The notes beneath the pieces were generated by a model. It did not search any database. It was not told where the DNA came from and saw only the letters and a program-made list of their open reading frames with translations. Source: Moraxellaceae bacterium (GTDB taxonomy: Bacteria; Pseudomonadota; Gammaproteobacteria; Pseudomonadales; Moraxellaceae). From it: DNA of 5,735 nt. Below are positions 1 to 5,735 of the stretch, in pieces (the first letter of the stretch is position 1; the number at the start of each line of letters is the position of its first letter). The translations under genes and the position numbers were made by a program. The stretch covers positions 4,227-9,961 of the forward strand of contig DPJB01000013.1 of the NCBI GenBank assembly GCA_003543245.1. Direction: 5' to 3'.

Positions 1-614
1 GCGGCACGGGTGGCGTGCAGCACATCCTCGGGCACGCCCGCCAGTTCATCGGCCCGCACGTAGCAGCTGTAGGCATCGGTGGCGTCCATCACGTGTTCGG
101 AGAAGGCCTGCGACTTGGCCGCGTGCTCTTCCTGGATGGCCGCAAAACGTGCCTTGGCTTCGCCTTGCAGCTCGGCGCCACCCAGCACAAAACCGCGCAG
201 CGCCAGGTCGAGGGCGCGTTGCCGTGCCGGGCTCAGGCGGCGCTCGGGGTCGAGCCCCTTTTGGGCTTCGTTGAGGGCCTTGTACTTGGCGTACAGGCGC
301 TCGTCGGAGCCCAGGCGGGTGTAGAACTCGGTGACGCGCGGCAGGTTTTCGTTGTACGCGGCGCGGATCTCGGGCGTGTCGGCCACGCTGTTGAGGTGGC
401 CCACGGCGCCCCAGGCACGGCCCAGGCGCTCGGTGCTCACATCCAGCAGCAGGGACAGGGCATCGTAGTCCGGCGGCACGTCTGGGCCAGTGACCTTGGT
501 CAGCGCGGCTTCGGCATCGGCCAGCAGCACGTCCAGGGCCGGCGTCACATGTTCGGGCTTGATCTGATCAAACAGGGGCAAGCCGGTGGTGTCAAGCAGT
601 GGGTTGGTGCTCAT
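1..614 (-). CDS. prlC: Oligopeptidase A (M3 family zinc metallopeptidase), N-terminal part
   Basis: This is the first 204 codons of a cytoplasmic M3-family (thimet oligopeptidase-like) zinc peptidase, which degrades short peptides, including cleaved signal peptides. The gene runs off the left edge, so the HExxH zinc site, expected far downstream in this family, is not visible. The start MSTNPLLDTTGLPLFDQIKP, followed by EHVTPALDVLLADAEAAL, closely matches the N-terminus of Escherichia coli PrlC as I recall it (MTNPLL...PEHVVPAV). The helical N-terminal domain continues through the LGRAWGAVGHLNSVADTPEIR and LSPARQRALDLALRGFVLGGAEL segments. The ATG at 614-612 is chosen from that match, because the upstream sequence has only a poor Shine-Dalgarno (a GGA about 10 nt away). 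It lies 100 nt downstream of folD on the same strand. It could be read through from folD or have its own promoter, but I see no convincing -35/-10 pair in the gap. The visible frame is intact. The family assignment is firm; the symbol rests on similarity to E. coli. Confidence 0.92.
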   Translation of the reverse strand, partial: MSTNPLLDTTGLPLFDQIKPEHVTPALDVLLADAEAALTKVTGPDVPPDYDALSLLLDVSTERLGRAWGAVGHLNSVADTPEIRAAYNENLPRVTEFYTRLGSDERLYAKYKALNEAQKGLDPERRLSPARQRALDLALRGFVLGGAELQGEAKARFAAIQEEHAAKSQAFSEHVMDATDAYSCYVRADELAGVPEDVLHATRA

Positions 615-683
615 GGGGGATCCGGAAGAAGCGCAAAAGTGTCCTGTGCGGTACATGGGGTGCCACCGAGGAAATGCAAGGCC

Positions 684-701
684 GACGCCGTGGAGGGCGT
701 C
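684..701 (-). other. Small GC-rich hairpin between folD and prlC
   Basis: A perfect 6-bp stem (684-689 with 696-701) encloses a 6-nt loop, 14 nt past the folD stop codon. On the minus strand it is not followed by a T tract, so it is at best a weak attenuator or an RNA 3'-end stabiliser rather than a proper intrinsic terminator. It may also be chance in GC-rich DNA. The rest of the 100-nt gap (615-714) shows no other feature I can support. Confidence 0.2.
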
Positions 702-714
702 AACCCGTGGCCCA

Positions 715-1575
715 TCAGCCTTGGGCGGCAGCGCGCTCGGCAGCTTCCATGGTGTTGACCAGCAACATGGTAATGGTCATCGGGCCGACCCCACCCGGCA
801 CGGGGGTGATGTAGCCCGCGACTTCCTTGCAGCCGTTGAAGTCCACGTCACCGCAGAGCTTGCCTTCGTCGTCGCGGTTCATGCCCACGTCGATCACCAC
901 GGCACCGGGCTTGAGCATGTCGGCGGTCAGCACATTGCGCTTGCCCACGGCGGCGATCACGATGTCGGCCTGACGCGTCATTGCGCCCAGATCGGCGGTG
1001 CCGCTGTGGGTGACGGTGACGGTGGCGTTGGCGGCCAGCAGCATCATGGCCATGGGCTTGCCGACGATGTTGGAGCGGCCAATCACCACGGCGTGCTTGC
1101 CGCGCAGGTCGGTCATGCCGATGGACTCGAGCATCTTCATGCAGCCGTAGGGCGTGCAGGCCTTGAAGCCGACCTCACCGACCATCAGGGCGCCGGCGCT
1201 GGCGACGTGGAAACCGTCCACGTCCTTGAGCGGCGAGATGGCTTCGATGACCTTGTGGTCGTCGATGTGCTTGGGCAGGGGAAGCTGCACCAGGATGCCG
1301 TGGATGCTCGGGTCGTTGTTCAGGGCTTCGACGCGGGCCAGCAGCTCAGCCTCGGTCATGGTGGCGTCGTACTTTTCCAGCACGGAATGCAAACCCGCCT
1401 CTTCGCAGGCCTTGACCTTGTTGCGAACGTAAACCTGGCTGGCAGGGTTCTCGCCTACCAGGACCACGGCCAAGCCGGGTTGAACGCCCTTGGCGGTGAG
1501 GGCGGCGGCGCGCTGGGCGACTTCGCCACGCAGTTGTTTGGACAGGGCGTTGCCGTCGATGAGTTGGGCTGTCAT
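715..1575 (-). CDS. folD: Bifunctional methylenetetrahydrofolate dehydrogenase / methenyltetrahydrofolate cyclohydrolase
   Basis: FolD is a cytoplasmic enzyme that oxidises 5,10-methylene-THF to 5,10-methenyl-THF with NADP+ and then hydrolyses it to 10-formyl-THF. It supplies one-carbon units for purine and formyl-methionyl-tRNA synthesis. The 286 residues match the usual length (E. coli has 288). Family signatures are all present: the catalytic YVRNKVKACEE segment (Tyr49, Lys53), VQLPLPKHID (Gln97), KDVDGFH (Asp120), the nucleotide-binding GRSNIVGKPMAMML (166-179) and the C-terminal PVPGGVGPMTITMLL (258-272). The ATG at 1575-1573 is chosen because it gives the canonical MTAQLIDG start and has a GGAG six nt upstream. 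An in-frame TTG at 1602 would add nine residues without a comparable ribosome site. The gene lies just downstream of the terminator that ends the two-component operon, so it probably has its own promoter in or beside that terminator. No frame damage is visible. Confidence 0.97.
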   Translation of the reverse strand: MTAQLIDGNALSKQLRGEVAQRAAALTAKGVQPGLAVVLVGENPASQVYVRNKVKACEEAGLHSVLEKYDATMTEAELLARVEALNNDPSIHGILVQLPLPKHIDDHKVIEAISPLKDVDGFHVASAGALMVGEVGFKACTPYGCMKMLESIGMTDLRGKHAVVIGRSNIVGKPMAMMLLAANATVTVTHSGTADLGAMTRQADIVIAAVGKRNVLTADMLKPGAVVIDVGMNRDDEGKLCGDVDFNGCKEVAGYITPVPGGVGPMTITMLLVNTMEAAERAAAQG

Positions 1576-1581
1576 GGGCTG

Positions 1582-1585
1582 CTCC
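1582..1585 (-). promoter_or_regulatory. Ribosome binding site of folD
   Basis: GGAG on the minus strand sits six nt before the ATG at 1575. This favours that start over the upstream in-frame TTG at 1602, which would place the site inside the coding sequence. Confidence 0.75.
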
Positions 1586-1613
1586 GGTAGGTGTGCAATC
1601 AAGGGGTCAATAG

Positions 1614-1645
1614 AAAAAGGCCGCCACAGCGGGTGGGCGGCCTTT
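1614..1645 (-). terminator. Rho-independent terminator of the two-component operon
   Basis: A perfect 10-bp stem (1616-1625 with 1636-1645, core GGCCGCC/GGCGGCC) encloses a 10-nt loop. On the minus strand it is followed by a T-rich tail: the stem ends in TTT, then TT, C and TATT. It begins about 41 nt after the response regulator stop and ends about 38 nt before the folD start. It therefore separates the kinase-regulator transcript from folD. In the plus direction only TTT follows the stem, so it is mainly a minus-strand terminator. The remainder of the gap (1576-1686) shows no clear promoter motif. Confidence 0.85.
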
Positions 1646-1686
1646 CAGCGGGAGACGACCGTGTGGGCCGTGCTCCGATAGTTGGC

Positions 1687-2331
1687 TTACTTGGCAGCGG
1701 CTGCGTGGGCAGGGGCTGCATTGGCACCGAGGGCAATCTTCAGAAGGTCGGCCACGGTGTTGGCGTTGAGCTTCTCCATCACGTTGGCGCGGTGGGCTTC
1801 CACCGTCTTGATGCTGATACCCAGGTCGTCGGCAATCTGCTTGTTCAGGCGGCCGGCAACGATGCGTTCGAGCACCTGTGCCTCGCGGGTGGTCAGGCGC
1901 GACAGCAGGGCATCGCGGCTGGCGGCTTCTTGCGACTGCGAGAAGGCGGTCCGGGCTTCGTCCAGCATGCGCTCGACCAGGGCGACCAGGGCGTCTTCCT
2001 TGAAGGGCTTCTCGATGAAGTCCATCGCGCCCTTTTTCATGGTGTTCACAGCCATGGGCACGTCGCCGTGACCGGTGATGAACACGATGGGCAGAGGCGA
2101 CTTGCGCTCGAGCAGCTTGTCTTGCAGCTCCAGGCCGCTCATGCCGTCCATGCGGATGTCGGCGATCAGACAGGCGACTTCTCGGGGGTCGAAACGGGCC
2201 AGGAAGGATTCAGCCGAATCGAAACAACGGACGCGGTAGTCCTTGCCTTCCAGCAGCCACTGCAACGAGTCGCGCACGGCCTCGTCATCGTCGACCACAT
2301 ACACAGTGCCTTTTTTCGGGATCAAGCTCAT
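1687..2331 (-). CDS. FixJ-type response regulator (REC + LuxR-type HTH)
   Basis: This is a 214-residue cytoplasmic DNA-binding response regulator, almost certainly the partner of the kinase encoded just upstream. The receiver domain (about 8-122) has the acidic cluster Asp14-Asp15-Asp16, phosphoacceptor Asp58 in LIADIRMDGMSG, Thr86 in FITGHGDVPMAV and Lys108 in DFIEKPF. This is a complete active site in the FixJ/DctR style. After a linker, a LuxR/GerE helix-turn-helix (about 144-192) contains LTTREAQVLERIVAG and the NKQIADDLGISIKTVEAHRANVMEKL recognition region. The last dozen residues are alanine-rich (ALGANAAPAHAAAAK) and look like a disordered tail. The ATG at 2331 is chosen because the receiver fold begins right after it and because it forms an ATGA overlap with the kinase stop. 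There is no good Shine-Dalgarno before it, which fits coupled translation. Its target genes are unknown. It resembles DctR of the DctS/DctR C4-dicarboxylate systems, but that is inference, so no symbol is given. Confidence 0.93.
   Translation of the reverse strand: MSLIPKKGTVYVVDDDEAVRDSLQWLLEGKDYRVRCFDSAESFLARFDPREVACLIADIRMDGMSGLELQDKLLERKSPLPIVFITGHGDVPMAVNTMKKGAMDFIEKPFKEDALVALVERMLDEARTAFSQSQEAASRDALLSRLTTREAQVLERIVAGRLNKQIADDLGISIKTVEAHRANVMEKLNANTVADLLKIALGANAAPAHAAAAK
2328..2331 (-). other. ATGA stop/start overlap coupling kinase and regulator
   Basis: The regulator ATG (2331-2329) overlaps the kinase TGA (2330-2328) by the four-base ATGA arrangement. No purine-rich ribosome site lies in the 20 nt before the regulator start. 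Terminating ribosomes most likely re-initiate there, which would tie regulator output to kinase output. Confidence 0.85.
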
Positions 2332-4910
2332 GGTTGTTCGGCAAGTAAATCGATTGGAAAAGGAAGACCTGTGTCGGCCTCGTCGCTGTTGTCGATCGGG
2401 AGTGTGAAGGTGAACCGACACCCCGTGACCATCTGCCCATTGTAGATGTTCTCTGCCTTGATGCGGCCATGGTGCGATTCGATGATCGATCGGCACAGGC
2501 TCAAGCCAATGCCCAGTCCCTCGGCCTTGGTGGAGTGGAAGGCCTCAAACAGGCGAGCCAGGATGTCTTCGCTCATGCCCGGGCCACCATCCGAAACCGA
2601 GAACTCGACCACTGGGCCTTGGTCGTCAATGTGACGTTGTTGTACGCGCAGATCGATGTGGCGACGCGATTGGGGCGTCTGCGACGAGTCGATGGCCTCG
2701 GCGGCGTTTTTGAGCAGATTGAGCAGCACCTGTTCGATCAGGATGGGGTCGGCCATGATCGTGGGCAGGCGGTTGGCCACCGTCGAGTTGAGGGTGACAC
2801 GGCGACGCTTCATCTCGAACACGGCCAGCTCCAGCACGGCATCGATGATGTCGCGTACACGCGCAGGCTGGCGTTGCGGCTCGCTGCGTTTCACGAACTG
2901 GCGGATGCGGTGGATGATCTGGCCGGCGCGCTGGGCCTGGCGCGAGGTTTTTTCCAGGGCGCCCACGAGTTGCTCGTTGTCGATGTTGCCGGACTGCACG
3001 CGGCTGATCATGCCGCTGCAGTAGTTGGAGATGGCGGCCAGCGGCTGATTGAGTTCGTGCGCCACGGTGGACGCCATTTCACCCATGGTGATGAGGCGGC
3101 TGGTGAACTGCGCTTTCTCGGCCTGGCGGGCCGCAGCGTCTTCGGCCTGCTTGCGCGCGGTGATGTCGGTGGCAATGAGCATCTGGGCGAGATTGCCGTC
3201 GGTCCATTGCACATAGCGGGCCCGCACGTCGAACCACTTTTGCACGTTGTCCATGTAGACCTCGTGAGTGTCGCTGCCGGCGTCTGTCAACTTCTGAGTG
3301 GGCAAGCCTCCGAAGTGGTCCACCGCCTCATCGCCGTCGATGACCTCGTCCGGCATGACCTTGCCACCGGTGAGTTGGACGTGGGCTTCGGGGTTGCCGC
3401 CAAACCAGATCCGGTAGGATCGGTTGGCAAACAGCATCTCGCCACGCTGCACCGACATCACCGACACGGCGGCATCCAGCCCCTCCAGCACGGTAGTGAA
3501 GCGCTCGTGGGCGGCGGTGAGCTGGTCGCGCACGCGCTTGGCTTCGGTGATGTTGGTGACCGAGGTCATCCAGCCGGTCTGGTTGCCCTCGGCATCGATC
3601 AGGGGTGAGACGTACATGCGGGCGTCGAACTGGCTGCCGTCACGACGTTCCATGTTGAGCTCGACGCCCCCCATGGGGCTGCGGCCCATCAGCTCTTGCT
3701 GAAACATGCGGTGGAATTCTTCGAGGCGGTCGCGCGGCCAGTAGGGGTAGGGCGGGCGGGCGCCGATCAGTTCGTGTTCTGCAAAACCGGTCATGGCGCA
3801 GAAGGCCGGGTTGACGTAGGTGATGCGGCCTTCCAGGTCGATGGTGCGCATGCCGGTCAGCATGGAGTTTTCCATCGCGCGGCGGAAATTGGTCTCTTGC
3901 ACCAGCGTTTTCTGGATCTCGGCACGACGGCGCATGTGGCGCAGGGTGCCGACCAGGGTCCAGACCGTGAGCAGAGACAGGGCGACCACCATCCAGAACA
4001 GGGTGCTGCCGACCAGGCTGGACGAAGTTTTGAACCCCATGCCACGCAAGAGCAGTCCGTTGCCGACGGGGGTGACGATGACGTCGTGGACGAAGCTGGG
4101 CTTGGCCGAGTGGGAGGTGACCGCACCTACCGAGCTGGTCAGCAGGTCGCCGTCTGCACGCACCAGACTCATGGCGTGGCGCTGCACCACCTCTTGCGGC
4201 ACTTGATGGCGCATCAGGGCCTCGAGGGAATATTCGGCGACGATCGCGCCTACAAAGCCCTGCCGATCCACCATGGGCAGATGCAACTGGATGACCTTGC
4301 TGCCTGAAGCGTTGAGAAAGGGGCGTGAGTAGGCGGGCTGGTTGCGCTCCCGCGCCTGGGCGAGAGCCTGACGGGGCTCGGGTGTCGTGTGCAGGGGGGT
4401 GTACAGGTCAGCCTGGTTTTCCAGCGGATCGCGGTCAACCGGGTGTCCCGATTCCAGGGACAAGGTCAGGGTGGTGCGCGCGGCTTTGACCTTGGCGTCA
4501 GCCTGCAGCCACGACACGCTCAAAATTTCCGGACGCGGCCGAACGAAGTCGCTGGCCTGCAACATGAACTGCTCGACAGCGAGCGCCTTGAAATTGACGT
4601 CGCGAGCCAGCCGCTGCAAGTGCTCCTGGTTTTCGATGAGACGCAGGCGCAGCTGTTGCTGCACGACTTCGGTGTCTCGCTTGACCGATTCCTGCTCCCG
4701 CTCCAGTTCCTCATTGCGCAAATACCAGAAGGCCGCAATGATCACGACCAGGAAAAGCAGCACCGACACCAGAGGCCCCAGGGTCGCATAGCGGTCCTGC
4801 TGACTGGGGCTTTGCTTGCGCCACCAGCGCCAGAACAGGCGGTTGGGCGTGTCGGCCTGCGTTGGGCTGGAGGGTGAAGTCGGGACGTGATGGGGTGACG
4901 GAAATGCCAT
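2328..4910 (-). CDS. Membrane-bound PAS sensor histidine kinase (DctS-like)
   Basis: This is an 860-residue inner-membrane kinase that senses a signal and phosphorylates the adjacent FixJ-type regulator. Order: a proline/serine-rich cytoplasmic N-terminus; TM1 about 43-64 (LGPLVSVLLFLVVIIAAFWYL); a periplasmic region about 65-300, probably a PDC/dCache-like sensor by analogy with DctS/DctB; TM2 about 301-322; PAS1 with PAC about 340-456; PAS2 about 467-588; a short coiled linker. HisKA follows at about 602-672, with His618 in VAHELNQPLAAISNY. The HATPase domain (about 715-838) has the N box (Asn735 in NLLKNAAEAI), DGGPG (774-778) and GLGIGL (798-803). All catalytic motifs are intact. The ATG at 4910 is preferred because the next in-frame ATG lies beyond TM1 and no in-frame ATG, GTG or TTG occurs in the preceding 160 nt or so, although the site lacks a clear Shine-Dalgarno. 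It is cotranscribed with the regulator (ATGA overlap) and divergent from aceE. The ligand is unknown. C4-dicarboxylates or another carboxylate are plausible by analogy only. Confidence 0.93.
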   Translation of the reverse strand: MAFPSPHHVPTSPSSPTQADTPNRLFWRWWRKQSPSQQDRYATLGPLVSVLLFLVVIIAAFWYLRNEELEREQESVKRDTEVVQQQLRLRLIENQEHLQRLARDVNFKALAVEQFMLQASDFVRPRPEILSVSWLQADAKVKAARTTLTLSLESGHPVDRDPLENQADLYTPLHTTPEPRQALAQARERNQPAYSRPFLNASGSKVIQLHLPMVDRQGFVGAIVAEYSLEALMRHQVPQEVVQRHAMSLVRADGDLLTSSVGAVTSHSAKPSFVHDVIVTPVGNGLLLRGMGFKTSSSLVGSTLFWMVVALSLLTVWTLVGTLRHMRRRAEIQKTLVQETNFRRAMENSMLTGMRTIDLEGRITYVNPAFCAMTGFAEHELIGARPPYPYWPRDRLEEFHRMFQQELMGRSPMGGVELNMERRDGSQFDARMYVSPLIDAEGNQTGWMTSVTNITEAKRVRDQLTAAHERFTTVLEGLDAAVSVMSVQRGEMLFANRSYRIWFGGNPEAHVQLTGGKVMPDEVIDGDEAVDHFGGLPTQKLTDAGSDTHEVYMDNVQKWFDVRARYVQWTDGNLAQMLIATDITARKQAEDAAARQAEKAQFTSRLITMGEMASTVAHELNQPLAAISNYCSGMISRVQSGNIDNEQLVGALEKTSRQAQRAGQIIHRIRQFVKRSEPQRQPARVRDIIDAVLELAVFEMKRRRVTLNSTVANRLPTIMADPILIEQVLLNLLKNAAEAIDSSQTPQSRRHIDLRVQQRHIDDQGPVVEFSVSDGGPGMSEDILARLFEAFHSTKAEGLGIGLSLCRSIIESHHGRIKAENIYNGQMVTGCRFTFTLPIDNSDEADTGLPFPIDLLAEQP

Positions 4911-5017
4911 GGGGTGATTATCAGTCGGCGAAGCACGCCCATGGAGAGCGCACTTATCGCTTATATTTTCGGAAGTTTCGCAATGCCACCCTGTTGCGCA
5001 AACGATTCGTAGTGTCG

Positions 5018-5049
5018 GGGCTTTGCCGTTTACCCACGGACCGAAGCCC
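5018..5049 (+). other. Interrupted stem-loop in the aceE upstream region
   Basis: An outer 6-bp stem GGGCTT/AAGCCC (5018-5023 with 5044-5049) encloses an inner 4-bp stem CCGT/ACGG (5026-5029 with 5036-5039) and a TTACCC loop, with small internal bulges. If transcription of aceE starts upstream of 5018, this would fold in the mRNA leader. Otherwise it could be a DNA dyad for a regulator. No T tract follows it, so it is not a standard terminator. Confidence 0.35.
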
Positions 5050-5050
5050 T

Positions 5051-5079
5051 GGTGACCACCCTTAAGTGAGTGGCTCACC
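5051..5079 (+). other. Hairpin just upstream of the aceE ribosome site
   Basis: GGTGACCAC (5051-5059) can pair with GTGG plus TCACC (5070-5073 and 5075-5079), giving nine base pairs with one bulged C (5074) and a 10-nt loop. An alternative, mutually exclusive hairpin is GTGAG-TGG-CTCAC at 5066-5078. The structure ends 14 nt before the Shine-Dalgarno sequence, so it could affect aceE translation or mRNA stability. The left arm includes the symmetric TGGTGACCA. This resembles the TGGT...ACCA half-sites of FadR/PdhR-type GntR operators but has one central base instead of their usual three. Confidence 0.35.
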
Positions 5080-5093
5080 GCTATCAACAATCT

Positions 5094-5097
5094 GGAG
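5094..5097 (+). promoter_or_regulatory. Ribosome binding site of aceE
   Basis: GGAG lies nine nt before the ATG at 5107. It supports that start over the in-frame ATG six codons later (5125). Confidence 0.8.
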
Positions 5098-5106
5098 ACT
5101 CAACCC

Positions 5107-5735
5107 ATGTCTGCTCAAGATCCCATGGCGTCCGCCCCTCAGGACCAGGATCCCCAAGAAACCCGTGAGTGGCTGGACGCCCTGTCCGCCGTCATCGACT
5201 CCGAGGGCCGCGACCGCGCCCACCAACTCCTTGAAAATGTGCTCGACCATGCCCGCCAGGCAGGGATCGACATGCCGTTTTCAGCCAACACGGCTTACGT
5301 CAACACCATTCCGGTCGAGGACGAGGCCCGTTGTCCGGGCAACATCGAGATCGAAGAGCGCCTGCGCTCTTATATGCGCTGGAACGCCATGGCGATGGTG
5401 GTCAAGGCCAATCGCCACAACCCCGAAGATGGCGGCGACCTGGGTGGTCACATTGGCTCGTTCGCTTCGCTGGCCCACATGTTCGGTGCCGGCTTCAACC
5501 ATTTCTGGCATGCCGAGAGCGAAGGCCACGGCGGCGATTGCATCTACTTCCAGGGTCACGTGTCGCCCGGCGTGTACGCCCGCGCTTACCTGGAAGGCCG
5601 CCTGACCGAGGAGCAGTTGCTCAATTTCCGTCAGGAAGTCGATGGAAAGGGGCTGTCGAGCTACCCCCACCCCAAGCTGATGCCGGCTTTCTGGCAGTTT
5701 CCGACCGTGTCGATGGGCCTGGGCCCGCTGATGGC
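5107..5735 (+). CDS. aceE: Pyruvate dehydrogenase E1 component, homodimeric type, N-terminal part
   Basis: This is the first 209 codons of the thiamine-diphosphate-dependent E1 subunit of the pyruvate dehydrogenase complex, which decarboxylates pyruvate and acetylates the E2 lipoyl groups in the cytoplasm. The family is usually close to 890-900 residues, and the gene runs off the right edge. The visible part follows E. coli AceE nearly block for block: ETREWLDALSAVIDSEG, AYVNTIPVEDEARCPGN, RLRSYMRWNAMAMVVKAN, GGHIGSFASLAHMFGAGFNHF, GGDCIYFQGHVSPGVYARA and GLSSYPHPKLMPAFWQFPTVSMGLGP. His115 and His151 appear to correspond to E. coli His106 and His142, which lie at the active site near the cofactor. 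The first 15 or so residues are a less conserved tail that in this family helps bind E2. The start is set by GGAG nine nt upstream. It is transcribed away from the two-component operon. aceF and lpd are expected downstream from known gene order but are outside the window. Confidence 0.97.
   Translation, partial: MSAQDPMASAPQDQDPQETREWLDALSAVIDSEGRDRAHQLLENVLDHARQAGIDMPFSANTAYVNTIPVEDEARCPGNIEIEERLRSYMRWNAMAMVVKANRHNPEDGGDLGGHIGSFASLAHMFGAGFNHFWHAESEGHGGDCIYFQGHVSPGVYARAYLEGRLTEEQLLNFRQEVDGKGLSSYPHPKLMPAFWQFPTVSMGLGPLM

Larger units (their letters stand above)
4911..5106. promoter_or_regulatory. Divergent promoter region between the sensor kinase and aceE
   Basis: This 196-bp non-coding gap must carry the promoters for both the leftward two-component operon and rightward aceE. 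Its most AT-rich part is about 4952-4979, containing TATATT on the plus strand (4962-4967) and TATAAG on the minus strand (4965-4960). Either could be a -10 element, but neither has a good TTGACA-like partner at 16-18 bp, so I do not assign a transcription start. A perfect palindrome TTGCGCAA lies at 4994-5001, and the nonanucleotide dyad TGGTGACCA at 5050-5058. These are possible operators; no specific factor can be named with confidence. Confidence 0.6.

Noticed and set aside
15..758. Plus-strand open frame antisense to prlC
   Set aside because: It opposes a well-matched peptidase N-terminus and has antisense-like composition.
586..1590. Long plus-strand open frame (334 codons) antisense to folD
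   Set aside because: It is the complement of a clear folD gene. Its translation is rich in His, Gly, Val and Gln with no recognisable domain, as expected of antisense frames in GC-rich coding DNA.
1591..2445. Plus-strand open frame antisense to the response regulator
   Set aside because: It covers the terminator and the regulator gene in reverse and has no domain or start signal.
2469..3608. Long plus-strand open frame (379 codons) antisense to the kinase
   Set aside because: It mirrors the HATPase, HisKA and PAS coding sequence, has no family signature and no ribosome site. It is a by-product of codon bias.
1687..4910. A true FixL/FixJ oxygen-sensing system
   Set aside because: The regulator is FixJ-like, but the kinase has a large periplasmic domain and no evident haem ligand in PAS1. 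No nitrogen-fixation or microaerobic genes are nearby.
4911..5090. N-terminal extension of the kinase to 5090
   Set aside because: The frame is open, but the extension would cover the whole intergenic region and the aceE leader. Its residues look non-coding, and the membrane topology is complete from the ATG at 4910.
5281..5670. Minus-strand open frame antisense to aceE
   Set aside because: The plus strand here encodes conserved AceE blocks. The antisense frame has no recognisable feature.
1..5735. A novel defence system, mobile island or CRISPR
   Set aside because: All large genes belong to familiar core families, composition appears even, and I saw no repeats, integrase, transposase or attachment-site signals.

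Overview
The window is GC-rich and gene-dense and looks like chromosomal housekeeping DNA from a betaproteobacterium. The protein sequences and the gene order (M3 peptidase, folD, a two-component pair, aceE) point to Burkholderiales, most likely Comamonadaceae. That placement comes from sequence character and recalled gene neighbourhoods, not from a database search. I see no mobile element, CRISPR array, tRNA or rRNA.

Layout. On the minus strand, read from right to left, are a sensor histidine kinase (4910-2328), a FixJ-type LuxR-family response regulator (2331-1687), an intrinsic terminator (about 1645-1614), folD (1575-715), and the 5' part of an oligopeptidase A gene, prlC (from 614, running off the left edge). 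On the plus strand, aceE (pyruvate dehydrogenase E1) starts at 5107 and runs off the right edge. A 196-bp divergent intergenic region (4911-5106) separates aceE from the kinase. It must hold both sets of start signals, and its aceE side carries several dyad symmetries.

How the genes work together. The kinase and regulator form one translationally coupled two-component operon with an ATGA stop/start overlap, closed by a strong hairpin terminator. The kinase has two membrane segments enclosing a periplasmic sensor region of about 235 residues. Two cytoplasmic PAS domains follow, then the HisKA and HATPase modules. This resembles the DctS/DctR type of carboxylate-sensing pair, but the ligand cannot be read from sequence. 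FolD (one-carbon metabolism) and PrlC (peptide turnover) are ordinary core genes with no evident functional tie to the pair. AceE commits pyruvate to acetyl-CoA. Its divergent position makes control by the neighbouring two-component system, or by a separate repressor acting at the dyads, a reasonable but unproven idea.

The window is largely conventional. The most interesting parts are the structured aceE leader and the unassigned ligand and regulon of the two-component pair.
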